From contig BJGZ01000002.1 of the NCBI GenBank assembly GCA_014191195.1, positions 124,001-188,000 of the forward strand: a stretch of 64,000 nt of DNA. The letters are read 5' to 3'. The translations under genes were made by a program, and so were the position numbers. The stretch is from Chlorobiota bacterium (GTDB lineage: Bacteria > Bacteroidota > Ignavibacteria > Kapaibacteriales > UBA961). Of the stretch, positions 1 through 9,587 are shown piece by piece. The notes under the pieces were generated by a model. That model was given only the letters and a program-made list of their open reading frames with translations, was not told the DNA's origin and made no database searches. Each line of letters starts with the position of its first letter. The stretch's first letter is position 1.

Positions 1-87
1 ACTCCTGATGAAGTAAAGTCAGTTCGAGATCAGACAACAGGTCGTGCTGGTGCATATGAAGAAGCTGAACTTCAGCAAGCTTTGTAA
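1..87 (+). CDS. C-terminal fragment of an unidentified protein (start outside window)
   Basis: An open frame enters from the left edge and stops at TAA (85-87), leaving 28 residues ending in EEAELQQAL. The fragment is charged and Glu/Gln-rich with no recognisable motif, so no function is proposed. It lies 47 nt upstream of coxB on the same strand. The gap contains the 10-bp palindrome TTAACGTTAA (109-118) and no convincing terminator, so it could be the preceding gene of the same transcript. It is real coding sequence only if the frame continues upstream, which cannot be seen. Confidence 0.4.
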   Translation, partial: TPDEVKSVRDQTTGRAGAYEEAELQQAL

Positions 88-134
88 TTATTTTAGATAT
101 TATTTTCGTTAACGTTAAAGTTCTGAGTGTTTGT

Positions 135-1019
135 ATGAATTTTGATTTATCTAAAGGTTTAGAGTGGGCATACAAAGATATGCTTACATTTTTTCCCGAA
201 AACGTTAGCACATTTGGCGCTCAACTAGATTCAATGTTTGCATTAATATATTGGTTTTCTGTTGGTACATTCTTCCTTACCTACGGATTGCTAGTTATAT
301 TTATGATTAAGTATAGATATAATGAAAATAGAAAAGCGTACTATTTCCATGGTAATAATTTGATTGAATTTACATGGACATTATTACCTACTATTTTCTT
401 TGTAGGTTTAGGTTTATGGAGTGATGGTGCATGGACAAAGACAAAATATGCTTCAAGGGTACCGAAACCAGATGTAGAAATTGATGTTATGGGATATCAA
501 TCAGGATTTGGATGGGAATTTCGTTATGCTGGACCCGATGGTGTATTTGGGAATAAGGATCGTGAACAAATAACAATTTCAAATCCATTTGGTATAGATT
601 CTAATGACATACATGGAAAAGATGATTTTGTTATTATAAGTCCTGGTGGAGCAAGACCTATACCGATTCATTTGCCTGTAAATAAGAATATTTTAGTAAA
701 TCTATCTTCGAATGATGTATTACATAGTTTCTTTTTACCAAACTTTAGAGTAAAGCAGGATGCATTGCCTGGACAATGGATTAAAGTATGGTTCAATGGA
801 TCTAAAATAGGTACATATGAATTAGCATGTGCTGAATTATGTGGTACAGGACATTACAATATGAGAGGCCAAGTCTTTATTGATAGTCAGGCAGATTATG
901 ATAAATGGCTAGACGAGCAATATAAAATAACAAAGCCGGTTTTAGAAGCTCCTGTTTCTTCAGATACTACAATTGTTGCATCTGTTGATACAAAAGATAG
1001 TAAAACAACAAAGAATTAA
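135..1019 (+). CDS. coxB: Cytochrome c oxidase subunit II
   Basis: Subunit II of an aa3-type terminal oxidase, which receives electrons at the binuclear CuA centre and passes them to subunit I. There are two N-terminal membrane spans (about residues 33-59 and 76-95) and then a cupredoxin domain. The CuA ligands are all visible: His197 in VLHSFF, then Cys232, Glu234, Cys236, His240 and Met243 in CAELCGTGHYNM. Length is 294 aa. No CXXCH follows the cupredoxin domain, so this is not a caa3-type fusion and a separate cytochrome c must deliver electrons; ActE, encoded downstream, is a candidate. The C-terminal 25 residues are a Ser/Thr/Lys-rich tail. It is the first gene of the cox-act operon; the ATG at 135 has only a weak ribosome site. 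Confidence 0.96.
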   Translation: MNFDLSKGLEWAYKDMLTFFPENVSTFGAQLDSMFALIYWFSVGTFFLTYGLLVIFMIKYRYNENRKAYYFHGNNLIEFTWTLLPTIFFVGLGLWSDGAWTKTKYASRVPKPDVEIDVMGYQSGFGWEFRYAGPDGVFGNKDREQITISNPFGIDSNDIHGKDDFVIISPGGARPIPIHLPVNKNILVNLSSNDVLHSFFLPNFRVKQDALPGQWIKVWFNGSKIGTYELACAELCGTGHYNMRGQVFIDSQADYDKWLDEQYKITKPVLEAPVSSDTTIVASVDTKDSKTTKN

Positions 1020-1049
1020 TCAATTGTCAAGATTTATTGGTACTACACT

Positions 1050-2915
1050 ATGCAAACGGCAGTAGCTAATGCGAATGATATTCATAGTCATGATACTCAC
1101 CACGGTGCAGACCATGCTCATCATGAGCTCTCATTTATAAGAAAGTACATTTTTTCAACAGATCATAAAGTAATTGCCAAACAATTTATGGTAGTTTCAT
1201 TATTCTTCCTTTTTGTAGGTGGTCTGTTTGCGCTGATGATTAGATGGCAATTAGCATATCCTGGTTCAGCAATTCCGCTTATTGGTAATATATTACCAAC
1301 TAATTGGGTTTCTGATGGAGCAGTAACTGCTAATTTTTATACACAACTACTTACTCTTCATGGAACAGTGATGATATTCTATGTTATCATTCCATTGGCA
1401 GTAGGTATGTTTGGTAACTTCTGTATACCGTTGATGATTGGAACAGATGATATGGCATTGCCGAGATTGAATATGTTTTCATTTTGGTTGGTACCGCCTG
1501 CCGGATTAATACTGCTTTCAGGATTCTTTTATGATTCTGGTACAGCAGCTGCTGGTTGGACTGGTTATCCTCCATTGGGCCCAACATCTGGCCCTGGGCA
1601 AACTACATGGCTTGTTTCACTATTCATGATTGGTTTTTCATCAATCATGGGTGGTACAAATTATATGGCAACTGTTTTAAATAAGCGTGCTAAAGGAATG
1701 CAATTATTCCAAATGCCATTAACCGTATGGGGTTTATTTATCACAGCAATTCTTATTGTTTTAGGAACACCTGTATTAGCAGCAGCAATATCTATGCAGT
1801 TATGCGATCAGTATTTGCATACCGGTTTTTTTATGCCTGATAATTTATTAGTTACTGCTCCAGATAATACATATGTAACAAATGCATTTATTGCTCAGGG
1901 AAATCAGTTATTAGAGCATAAGCAATTATTAGGTGGTGGTGGACAACCAATTTTATGGCAACATTTATTTTGGTTCTATTCTCACCCAGCTGTGTATATC
2001 ATGATTTTACCAGGAATGGGAATAGTATCGGATGTTTTGTCAACGTTTGCCCGCAAGCCACTTTTTGGTTATAAGGCAATGATTTTTGCAATTATGGCTA
2101 TAGCATTTTTAGGCTTTCTTGTTTGGGGACATCATATGTTCCAATCAGGAATGAATCCTTTATTAGGCACAACCTTTATGCTTTCTACAATTGTTATTGC
2201 AGTGCCATCTGCTATTAAGATTTTCAATTGGTTAGGAACTATTTGGAAAGGTAATATCAGATTTACAGCTGCCAATATGAATGCTTTGGCATTTATTGCA
2301 ACATTTATTATTGGTGGATTAAGCGGTGTTTTTATGGCATCTGCACCTGTAGATATTTATATCCATGATACATATTTTATTGTAGCACATATTCACTATG
2401 TATTATTTGGTGGAGCTCTTTTTGCAATTTTTTCTGGCATATATTATTGGTTTCCAAAAATGTATGGTAAGATGCTTAGTGAAAATCTTGGTCGTAAGCA
2501 TTTTTACTGGTCTTTTATTTTCTTTAATTTGACCTTTTACCCTATGCATATTTTGGGGGTAGGTGGACATATGAGAAGAATATATAATCCATATATCTAT
2601 GAGTTTTTGCAACCATTACAACCAATGAATCAATTTGTAACATTTGCAGCTATTGTCTTGGGATTTTCTCAATTGATATTGATTGTCAATATATTTTGGT
2701 CATTAAAGTATGGTAAAGCAGCACCAAGAAATCCTTGGCAAGCTAATACATTAGAGTGGTCTGCACCAGCTCATCCAGGCCATGGTAATTTTGATACAGA
2801 CATTGTGGTATATCGTGGTCCTTACGAGTTTTCTGTTCCAGGAAGAGATTCTGATTTCTATCCGCAAACAGAACCGCCTTCAGAGAATGAAGTACCGATA
2901 CATTCTGGTCATTAA
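1050..2915 (+). CDS. coxA: Cytochrome c oxidase subunit I (type A2 haem-copper oxidase)
   Basis: Catalytic subunit that reduces O2 to water and pumps protons. Visible ligands are His104 (low-spin haem), His312, His361 and His362 (CuB), Tyr316 (Tyr cross-linked to CuB His), His447 (high-spin haem) and His449 (low-spin haem). The helix VI motif reads YSHPAVY, with Ala where type A1 enzymes carry the D-channel Glu (GHPEVY). The preceding Tyr310-Ser311 pair marks a type A2 oxidase as in Thermus caa3. The N-terminus (residues 10-26) is unusually His-rich, and about 30 extra residues lie at 262-292 before WQHLFW. Similar insertions are known in Bacteroidota, as far as I recall. Length 621 aa. It lies 30 nt after coxB. 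Confidence 0.97.
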   Translation: MQTAVANANDIHSHDTHHGADHAHHELSFIRKYIFSTDHKVIAKQFMVVSLFFLFVGGLFALMIRWQLAYPGSAIPLIGNILPTNWVSDGAVTANFYTQLLTLHGTVMIFYVIIPLAVGMFGNFCIPLMIGTDDMALPRLNMFSFWLVPPAGLILLSGFFYDSGTAAAGWTGYPPLGPTSGPGQTTWLVSLFMIGFSSIMGGTNYMATVLNKRAKGMQLFQMPLTVWGLFITAILIVLGTPVLAAAISMQLCDQYLHTGFFMPDNLLVTAPDNTYVTNAFIAQGNQLLEHKQLLGGGGQPILWQHLFWFYSHPAVYIMILPGMGIVSDVLSTFARKPLFGYKAMIFAIMAIAFLGFLVWGHHMFQSGMNPLLGTTFMLSTIVIAVPSAIKIFNWLGTIWKGNIRFTAANMNALAFIATFIIGGLSGVFMASAPVDIYIHDTYFIVAHIHYVLFGGALFAIFSGIYYWFPKMYGKMLSENLGRKHFYWSFIFFNLTFYPMHILGVGGHMRRIYNPYIYEFLQPLQPMNQFVTFAAIVLGFSQLILIVNIFWSLKYGKAAPRNPWQANTLEWSAPAHPGHGNFDTDIVVYRGPYEFSVPGRDSDFYPQTEPPSENEVPIHSGH

Positions 2916-2961
2916 GCATATAAATTAGCTGTATAGCTGTCACATTTTATTGATTTTAACT

Positions 2962-3873
2962 GTGTCAAATAAAGAAAGAATCAGCTTCAGCGATTTAATA
3001 AAAGCGTACTTTGAATTAACAAAACCCGGAATTACCCGGATGATAGTATTAACGGCTGCTACAGGATATTACTTAGCAATACCTGTTCATTTTGAAGAAT
3101 ACTGTTCATCATTTGGAAATATCCTATTATTTCTTTTTGCTATGGTAGGCACTGCATTAACGTCTGCTGGGAGTTGTGTTCTCAATAATTATTATGAAAG
3201 AGAGTATGATCAACAGATGAAAAGAACAGTTTCAAGGGCATTACCCTCTGGAATAATATCAGCAAATTCTGCATTGATATTTGGAATATTGATAAGTATT
3301 GTTGGATTAAGTATACTGTACGTATATGTGAATGCATTCACGGCACTATTATCCTTTATAACGATACTATCCTATGTTTATCTTTATACACCGTTAAAAA
3401 GAAAAACTAAGATGTCCTTATATGCTGGCACATTACCTGGAGCTTTACCTGCTTTAGGTGGTTGGACAGCATACACTGGGGAAATTGGATTATCAGGTAT
3501 ATTATTGTTTTTAATAGTCTTATTTTGGCAAATACCTCATTTCTTAGCTTTAGCTTGGATATATAGAATAGACTATAAACAGGCAGGCTTTAAAATGCAT
3601 ACCTATGAAGGTGATTCCAGTGGAAATAGAATTTCAGTATTATCTATAGTATACACAATCTGTGCAATAGCATCAGCTTTATTACTATGGCAATATTCTA
3701 AACTAGGTTTTGTTTATTTATTGGGAGTTTTTTTACTTTCATTATTCTTGTTGTATGCATGCATACAATTTATGCTACATAAGGATAATAAGAGTGCAAA
3801 GCTTCAACTATATGCATCATATGCATATTTATCGGGAATATTTTTGTTAGTGTTTGTCAATAAACAATTGTAA
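2962..3873 (+). CDS. cyoE: Protoheme IX farnesyltransferase (haem O synthase)
   Basis: UbiA-family membrane prenyltransferase that converts haem B to haem O, the precursor of haem A for the neighbouring oxidase. The first Asp-rich site is present in variant form as NNYYEREYDQQMKRT, and the second conserved loop as HFLALAWIYRIDYKQAG. Seven to nine hydrophobic spans follow the usual pattern, and the length (303 aa) is normal. The frame can be extended four codons to a TTG at 2950, but GTG at 2962 (MSNKERISFSDL) is preferred; neither has a good Shine-Dalgarno site. It sits between coxA and coxC, 5 nt before the latter, as is common for oxidase operons that carry their own haem-maturation gene. 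Confidence 0.94.
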   Translation: MSNKERISFSDLIKAYFELTKPGITRMIVLTAATGYYLAIPVHFEEYCSSFGNILLFLFAMVGTALTSAGSCVLNNYYEREYDQQMKRTVSRALPSGIISANSALIFGILISIVGLSILYVYVNAFTALLSFITILSYVYLYTPLKRKTKMSLYAGTLPGALPALGGWTAYTGEIGLSGILLFLIVLFWQIPHFLALAWIYRIDYKQAGFKMHTYEGDSSGNRISVLSIVYTICAIASALLLWQYSKLGFVYLLGVFLLSLFLLYACIQFMLHKDNKSAKLQLYASYAYLSGIFLLVFVNKQL

Positions 3874-3878
3874 CAGCA

Positions 3879-4472
3879 ATGTCAGGTTTATCACTTTCTC
3901 ACGAACCAGTAACCGGCGTCCCTCATGGGAAGCTGGCAATGTGGATCTTCTTAGCCTCAGAGATCATGTTCTTTACAGGTTTTTTTGGAGCATTTATAGT
4001 GCTTAGAAATTCCAATTTAGAATTATTTTCACATTCAGCAGGCGAACTTAGTAAGGGATTAGCCTTATTAAATACATTCATACTTATCGGAAGCTCATTA
4101 ACAATGGCTTTATCGATATTAAACTTAGAGAAGGGCAATACAGCAAAGTTTCGTTTATTCTTAGGATTAACAATACTTTGTGGATTTGGCTTTTTGATAG
4201 TAAAATCGATAGAATATTCAACCAAGTTTGGACATCACATCTTCCCTTGGACAAATGTATTCTTTAGTTTTTATTTTATAATGACAGGATTTCATGCATT
4301 GCACGTAATTGCTGGTATGATACCCATGTTTTTTATGTTCATAAAGTCATTTACAAAAAAAGGATATAATCATCCCGCTAAGGTTGAAACATTGGGTCTT
4401 TATTGGCACTTTGTGGATTTAGTATGGATTTTCTTATTCCCTGTATTGTATCTAATATTTCCATCCCATTAA
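3879..4472 (+). CDS. coxC: Cytochrome c oxidase subunit III
   Basis: Haem-copper oxidase subunit III, a non-redox membrane subunit that stabilises subunit I and its proton uptake. Typical motifs are GVPHGKLAMWIFLASEIMFF, with the conserved membrane Glu at residue 30, then GFHALHVIAG and YWHFVDLVWIFLFP. It has five hydrophobic spans, and the 197-aa length matches the short bacterial form that lacks the first two helices of the mitochondrial protein. The gene starts 5 nt after cyoE and is followed 18 nt later by the subunit IV gene. Confidence 0.95.
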   Translation: MSGLSLSHEPVTGVPHGKLAMWIFLASEIMFFTGFFGAFIVLRNSNLELFSHSAGELSKGLALLNTFILIGSSLTMALSILNLEKGNTAKFRLFLGLTILCGFGFLIVKSIEYSTKFGHHIFPWTNVFFSFYFIMTGFHALHVIAGMIPMFFMFIKSFTKKGYNHPAKVETLGLYWHFVDLVWIFLFPVLYLIFPSH

Positions 4473-4490
4473 ATGTAGGACAGAGTTTAC

Positions 4491-4799
4491 ATGAGCAATC
4501 ATCAACATCCAGATCCAGAATCTATGTTCAGTTCTTATATAAAAGTAGCATCTGCACTTTTTATATTAACTGTTCTAACATGGATAGCTGCTTTAGATTG
4601 GGTTCCAAGAAGTTGGGGCGAAGCAGGAAATTCTCTACATATTGGTATAGGATTATTCATAGCATTGATTAAAGCATCTATGGTGTTTTATATATTTATG
4701 CATTTGAAGTTTGACAATAAATTTATTAGGGCTTTTGTATTTGTTCCTATATTTTTATTCTTTGTTTTAACGTTTGCATTAAATGTTTTAGGACCTTAG
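4491..4799 (+). CDS. Cytochrome c oxidase subunit IV (prokaryotic COX4 family)
   Basis: Small three-span membrane subunit of 102 aa. The first helix is about residues 17-37, the second 52-74 and the third 82-99. The motif KASMVFYIFMHLKFD in helix 2 and its loop is characteristic of the prokaryotic subunit IV family found in caa3/aa3 operons. Its role is structural. The stop codon (4797-4799) abuts the start codon of the SCO gene, which suggests translational coupling. Confidence 0.9.
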   Translation: MSNHQHPDPESMFSSYIKVASALFILTVLTWIAALDWVPRSWGEAGNSLHIGIGLFIALIKASMVFYIFMHLKFDNKFIRAFVFVPIFLFFVLTFALNVLGP

Positions 4800-5402
4800 A
4801 TGAAGATTGCTATTGTTCTTAAAAACTTAGCTTTCTATTTATGTACTTTAATTCTATTATTTGTTATTGGTTGTTCACAAGACACAAATCAAGATACAAA
4901 CAGTAAAATCCTTGAAAATCTTCCTAATATCAAAAAGGTTCCATCATTTTCAGGTATGCTTGATAATGGAAAAGCTTTTTCTGAAAAAGACATTCAAGGC
5001 TCTATTACAATAGTTTCTTTCTTTTTTGCTTCTTGCTCGGATATATGTCCTAGAATGAATACAATATTAGCTGATATTGTTACAAGGCATACATCAAAAA
5101 AATTGTCTTTTGTATCCATAACTGTAGATCCAGAAAATGATACAATACAAGCTTTAGAAAAGTATAAAAAAAAGTTTAACTACAATGATAGTAGGTGGAA
5201 TTTTCTAAGAATTGAAAAAGATTCTTTACTGACTTTAACAATTAATGGTTTTATGGTAGGAAGTTCTGATAATCCTGCAAATCACTCTGCGAGATTTATA
5301 GTGTTGGATGAAAAATCCCAGATAAGAGCTTATTATGATCCATTTGACAAACAAAAATTACGTGAATTAGAAAATTTACTTTCAGAAATATCAAAGAAAT
5401 GA
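4800..5402 (+). CDS. sco1: SCO1/SenC-family copper chaperone lipoprotein
   Basis: Thioredoxin-fold copper chaperone for assembly of the CuA site in subunit II. The N-terminal signal peptide ends in the lipobox FVIGC (Cys25), so the protein is probably anchored to the outer face of the inner membrane. The copper ligands are the CXXXC pair Cys79 and Cys83 (ASCSDICPRM) and a distal His162 in NPANHSARF. These are the three residues that define the family. Length 200 aa. It begins directly after the subunit IV stop codon and overlaps the next small gene by 4 nt (ATGA), so it belongs to the same translation-coupled block. Confidence 0.94.
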   Translation: MKIAIVLKNLAFYLCTLILLFVIGCSQDTNQDTNSKILENLPNIKKVPSFSGMLDNGKAFSEKDIQGSITIVSFFFASCSDICPRMNTILADIVTRHTSKKLSFVSITVDPENDTIQALEKYKKKFNYNDSRWNFLRIEKDSLLTLTINGFMVGSSDNPANHSARFIVLDEKSQIRAYYDPFDKQKLRELENLLSEISKK

Positions 5403-5635
5403 TGAAAACACTAAAATATATAAGCCTATACTTATTGATAAACATCTATCCTTTATTAGCATGTCCAAATTGTAAAGATGCCTATTCATCTGGAACAACA
5501 CAGGCAGCTATAGGAGAAGGTTATTCAATAAGTGTATTCTTCATGTTATCTATGCTATTGCTGGCAATTAGTATTGTTGTCGGCAGAATTGTGTACGCAA
5601 TAAGAAAGAAAAATAGAAATCAAATACTTGCATAA
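5399..5635 (+). CDS. Small membrane protein with a CPNC motif, between sco and actA
   Basis: 78-residue protein. A hydrophobic N-terminal segment that could be a signal peptide (residues 5-20) is followed immediately by CPNCKDAY, then a Gly/Ser-rich stretch, a second membrane span (about 44-66) and a basic tail RKKNRN. The CXXC pair would lie just outside the membrane. I do not recognise a named family. Position between a copper chaperone and the haem-rich ActA suggests a role in oxidase or ACIII maturation, for example thiol redox or metal handling, but this is inference from context and the motif alone. The start overlaps the sco stop by 4 nt; two ATG codons are adjacent (5399 and 5402). 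Confidence 0.75.
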   Translation: MMKTLKYISLYLLINIYPLLACPNCKDAYSSGTTQAAIGEGYSISVFFMLSMLLLAISIVVGRIVYAIRKKNRNQILA

Positions 5636-5659
5636 ATATATCATTGTGAGTTTGTAAAA

Positions 5660-6481
5660 ATGTTAACTAAAGAATTAGACAAGAAACTAAAACGTGCTTT
5701 TACGATGGGTGGAGGCATAGTGGTTGTGCTTGCGCTTGTACTTATTTTTGGTCAGAATAATAAAGTAACCGATGTAGGTTACAGGCCTGATCAACCAATT
5801 CCTTTTTCTCATAAACTTCATAGTAATGAAGACACTATTTCACATAATGGTGTAAAAATGAAAGGATTGGGTATAAAATGTATGTATTGTCATGCACAAG
5901 CGGAAATATCATCACATTCCCCGGTACCCACAACAAGTACTTGTATGAATTGTCATGTACTGCCTATGAAGCTAGAAAATGAACGTGGCAATCCTGGACC
6001 ATTAGAATTAATCCGTACTTCTTATGAAAAGAATAAACCTATCGAATGGGTTCGCATTCATAAGTTACCCGATTATGCTCACTTCAATCATAGCAGACAT
6101 ATAAGAGCTCAAGTTGACTGTAAATCTTGCCATGGCCCCGTAGAAACAATGGGAGTAATATCTCAATTTAAACCATTGTCAATGGGTTGGTGTTTAGATT
6201 GCCATAGGAATCCAGAACAATTTGTTGTTCCAGCCAGGCCGATTTCTGGCATCTATGCATATGACTATGAGAACAGAATTCAGATAGATAAATTTATTGG
6301 AGTTCGAGCAAATTCATATGATGCAAGTGCAACAATTAAACTTGCAGCAATGAAACCACTTGTACAACCATCCTATGGAATGGTTGAGACAGCTGATTTG
6401 CCAAAGCCTGTAGTAGAAGGAATGCTTGTTCCCAAGCATGCTCAATATGGACCGGAAAATTGTTCTTCCTGTCATCATTAA
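5660..6481 (+). CDS. actA: Alternative Complex III subunit ActA, pentahaem cytochrome c
   Basis: Multihaem c-type cytochrome subunit of the quinol:acceptor oxidoreductase ACIII. One N-terminal membrane anchor (about residues 16-31) is followed by five CXXCH haem-attachment sites at Cys74, Cys95, Cys154, Cys178 and Cys268, the last ending at the extreme C-terminus (CSSCHH). Many additional His residues (for example HFNHSRH) can serve as distal ligands. Five haems and 273 aa match ActA of known ACIII complexes. The gene follows the CPNC protein by 24 nt and leads the act block ActA-B-C-D-E-F. Confidence 0.96.
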   Translation: MLTKELDKKLKRAFTMGGGIVVVLALVLIFGQNNKVTDVGYRPDQPIPFSHKLHSNEDTISHNGVKMKGLGIKCMYCHAQAEISSHSPVPTTSTCMNCHVLPMKLENERGNPGPLELIRTSYEKNKPIEWVRIHKLPDYAHFNHSRHIRAQVDCKSCHGPVETMGVISQFKPLSMGWCLDCHRNPEQFVVPARPISGIYAYDYENRIQIDKFIGVRANSYDASATIKLAAMKPLVQPSYGMVETADLPKPVVEGMLVPKHAQYGPENCSSCHH

Positions 6482-6522
6482 ATACAAAAAAAGTACAAAC
6501 AACTATAGAAGTAGCTCAAGAA

Positions 6523-9500
6523 ATGTCACAGCGACAACACTCAACTTACTTCCGCCACTATGGCGAGCTTGACAACCCATCTAATGGGAATGGACAAGAA
6601 TTTGAATTCGATACAAATAAACCATTATTAGATTCTGGTGTTTCACGCAGAACGTTTATGACTGTTCTGTCCGCCTCTATGGCCATGGCTGCTGCTAGTT
6701 GCAGACGCCCTGATCATAAACTTGTGGCAGCAGTAACACCTACAGAATATCAAATACCTGGTTTACCGAATTATTATACATCAGTTTATCAACACAAAAA
6801 TGCTGCTTTTGGATTGCTTGTAAAAGCCCGAGAAGGTCGTCCTATTAAAGTTGATGGTAATGAAAAGCATAGTGCTTCTTTAGGAAGTTCATCTGCTTTT
6901 ATTCAAGGTACATTGCTTTCATTATACGATCCTGACAGAATACGTAGATCCAGAGTTAATGGTGGTGATTCTAGTACCTCAAATGCTGCATCTACGATTG
7001 CTGGAGCTATCAAAAGCACTGCAAATAATGGTAAAAAAACAGCAATTATTATTGATGAACATTGCTCTCCATCCTTCTTGGCATTAGCTCAAGCAATAAC
7101 AAGCACAAATTCATCAATTCAATTTTATACTTTACCAGCTATAGTATCTCATTCTGCTTTAGCAAATCAAGCAGTGTTTGGACTAGATGCAGAGTTGGTA
7201 CCAGATTTATCTAAAGTAGACTTTATCTTATCTGTAGATAATGACTTTTTAGGTACTGATAAAAATGCTGTGTACTATACCAAGGGATTTTCTGCTAATC
7301 GTAAGCCAAGCAAAGAAAATCCTTCTATGAATAAATTAGTTTCAATAGAATCTGGATTCTCATTAACGGGTGCAAATGCCGATGCTAGAATGGCTATTCA
7401 ACCCAATGATTATTCAGCTTTCCTAAGTTCAGTTCTTGTAGAGGTAGCTTCACTTAAAGGCAAAGCTGTTCCTGGTGGCATACAAGCAAATCCCAATAAT
7501 GATCATAAAGAAATAGCAAAACAGTTAGTAGCTGCAAAATCTCCATTGATTATGGTAGGCGATCATCTTCCGGTACGTATGATAGCTTTAGGACAAATCA
7601 TTAATCAAATGTTAGATGTTGTTGGTGAAGGTAAGCCATTATCTTTTAGCAATAAGTATTTTAATAGTTCAGACAAAATACAACACATAGCAAATTTAAC
7701 TTCAGATTTAAAAACAGGCTTAATTGAATCTGTTGTGTATGTAGAAGTAAATCCAGAGTATTATGCTGATGCAAATCTTAAAAAATTACTCTCAGAAAAA
7801 GTAAGTTTTGCTGGTTCATTATCTTGTTCATCACATGAAACATCCGAGAAACTATCAAAAGTAAATGTGCCAACATCTCATTATTTAGAAAGTTGGGGTG
7901 ATGCAATAAGTTTTGATGGAACATATTCTATACAACAGCCAATCATAGCACCTTTAAATGAAAATTCATTAAGTGCGCAGGATATGTTGATGTTAATCGT
8001 AAGCTTTGTAAATCCAGCTACTTTTGCAGGAACAGAGACATATTATGATTTTATACGTAAGCAAAACCCTCAATATTCATCTACAAATGCTTGGGAAACC
8101 TTATTAAGAGATGGAGTAGCGAATACCACTGTAAGTAGTGAACTAGGAAATCCATTAGGATATTCTGCATTACCATTAGAACAAATCTCATTAAAAGGAA
8201 TTATTGCATCAATTAAACCATCTTATTCTTTTTATGATGGTAGCAATACGAATAATTCTTGGTTGCAAGAATTACCCGACCCAATAACAAAAAATACTTG
8301 GGGAAATTTGGTTGTTCTTAATAAAAAGACAGCAGATTCTCTATCGATACAATTAGGTGAAATTGTAAGGGTATCTAATGAAAAAGGAAGTATAGAATTA
8401 CCAGCATTTATTCAGCCAGGAGTTGCAGATAATGTAATTACACTTACATTAGGTTATGGTAAAACTGTAGGAGGAAATGTTCATGCGAATGTTGGAGAAA
8501 ATGTATACAAATTACTTTCTGCAAATTCTTCGCTATATACTTCTGTATCAATTGAAAAAGTAGGAAGAAAAGAGAAGCTTGCTACAACACAAGGACATCA
8601 TGCAATCGAACGTTATGATAAACCAAGTCCTTTTGATAATGATTGGCAAGAAAGAACAAAAGATATTTTAGGCGTTCAAGAAGGGTATGTAACTTTTGCA
8701 TCTTTAGCAGCTGCAAGTAATGAAAATCATGGCCATGAAGCAGGTGAGCATTCACATCATATTGCTGATACATTAAGTATTGTTCCATCCTATAATTATT
8801 TAGGACACAGATGGGCAATGGCAATTGATATGAGTGCATGTACAGGCTGTAGTGCTTGTGTAATTGCATGCCAAGCAGAAAACAATATACCATCTGTAGG
8901 AAAGAAATATGTAGCCAATAGCCGAGAAATGCATTGGATACGAATAGATAGATATTATAGAGAAGATGAAAAAGGTAATGTAACTACTGTGTTTCAGCCA
9001 ATGCTATGTCAGCATTGTGAAAATGCTCCATGCGAAAATGTTTGCCCTGTAGCAGCTACAACTCATAGCCCAGAAGGCTTAAATGAAATGACATATAATC
9101 GCTGTGTGGGTACACGTTATTGTTTAAATAATTGTCCTTATAAAGTGCGTCGTTTTAATTTCTTAAACTGGCATAAAGATAAAAAGACACCATTAGATTT
9201 AGCATTTAACCCAGATGTAACAGTACGTATGCGTGGAGTTATGGAAAAATGTACATTCTGTGTACAGAGATTAAATGAAGTAAAAATGCATATTAAAGAT
9301 CTTGGCCGTACTAGGGTGCATGATGGTGAAGCAATAACAGCTTGCCAACAGGCTTGCCCTGCTAATGCAATTATATTTGGAGATATCAATGATCCAAAAA
9401 GTAAAGTTGCGCAGGCATCAAAGATTAAACGTGGTAATGATACTCAAGAATATAAAGAAAAGAATGGTGCTTTCAAGGTACTGAGTGAATTAAATGTGCG

Positions 9501-9558
9501 GCCATCGATTACCTATTTGGTAAAGGTTCGTAATACAAATGATGTACCGAAAGTATAA
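6523..9558 (+). CDS. actB: Alternative Complex III subunit ActB, Fe-S cluster protein with vestigial molybdopterin-oxidoreductase domain
   Basis: Large peripheral subunit that wires electrons from quinol oxidation to the ActA/ActE haems. After a leader with SRRTFMT (a Tat-type twin-Arg, Arg42-Arg43) and a possible lipobox ending at Cys60, residues about 60-700 resemble the MopB oxidoreductase fold, which in ACIII carries no molybdenum cofactor. The C-terminal ferredoxin part has four cysteine groups: [11 protein letters not shown] (from 773), [14 protein letters not shown] (from 829), [12 protein letters not shown] (from 861), and CTFC (910) with CQQACP (from 941). The frame extends upstream to a TTG at 6460 inside actA, but ATG 6523 ([10 protein letters not shown]) is the better start, giving 1011 aa. 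Confidence 0.95.
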   Translation: MSQRQHSTYFRHYGELDNPSNGNGQEFEFDTNKPLLDSGVSRRTFMTVLSASMAMAAASCRRPDHKLVAAVTPTEYQIPGLPNYYTSVYQHKNAAFGLLVKAREGRPIKVDGNEKHSASLGSSSAFIQGTLLSLYDPDRIRRSRVNGGDSSTSNAASTIAGAIKSTANNGKKTAIIIDEHCSPSFLALAQAITSTNSSIQFYTLPAIVSHSALANQAVFGLDAELVPDLSKVDFILSVDNDFLGTDKNAVYYTKGFSANRKPSKENPSMNKLVSIESGFSLTGANADARMAIQPNDYSAFLSSVLVEVASLKGKAVPGGIQANPNNDHKEIAKQLVAAKSPLIMVGDHLPVRMIALGQIINQMLDVVGEGKPLSFSNKYFNSSDKIQHIANLTSDLKTGLIESVVYVEVNPEYYADANLKKLLSEKVSFAGSLSCSSHETSEKLSKVNVPTSHYLESWGDAISFDGTYSIQQPIIAPLNENSLSAQDMLMLIVSFVNPATFAGTETYYDFIRKQNPQYSSTNAWETLLRDGVANTTVSSELGNPLGYSALPLEQISLKGIIASIKPSYSFYDGSNTNNSWLQELPDPITKNTWGNLVVLNKKTADSLSIQLGEIVRVSNEKGSIELPAFIQPGVADNVITLTLGYGKTVGGNVHANVGENVYKLLSANSSLYTSVSIEKVGRKEKLATTQGHHAIERYDKPSPFDNDWQERTKDILGVQEGYVTFASLAAASNENHGHEAGEHSHHIADTLSIVPSYNYLGHRWAMAIDMSACTGCSACVIACQAENNIPSVGKKYVANSREMHWIRIDRYYREDEKGNVTTVFQPMLCQHCENAPCENVCPVAATTHSPEGLNEMTYNRCVGTRYCLNNCPYKVRRFNFLNWHKDKKTPLDLAFNPDVTVRMRGVMEKCTFCVQRLNEVKMHIKDLGRTRVHDGEAITACQQACPANAIIFGDINDPKSKVAQASKIKRGNDTQEYKEKNGAFKVLSELNVRPSITYLVKVRNTNDVPKV

Positions 9559-9587
9559 TACAACGATATTTTAAGCAGGAATTAAGT

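Noticed and set aside
109-118. Palindrome TTAACGTTAA before coxB
   Set aside because: Ten bases in AT-rich DNA can arise by chance and no second copy was noticed.
6460-6522. 21-codon N-terminal extension of ActB from a TTG start inside actA
   Set aside because: ATG 6523 gives a family-like start and avoids a 22-nt overlap with actA.
8582-8893. Antisense frame of 103 residues within actB
   Set aside because: It overlaps the conserved Fe-S coding region of actB and has no independent support.
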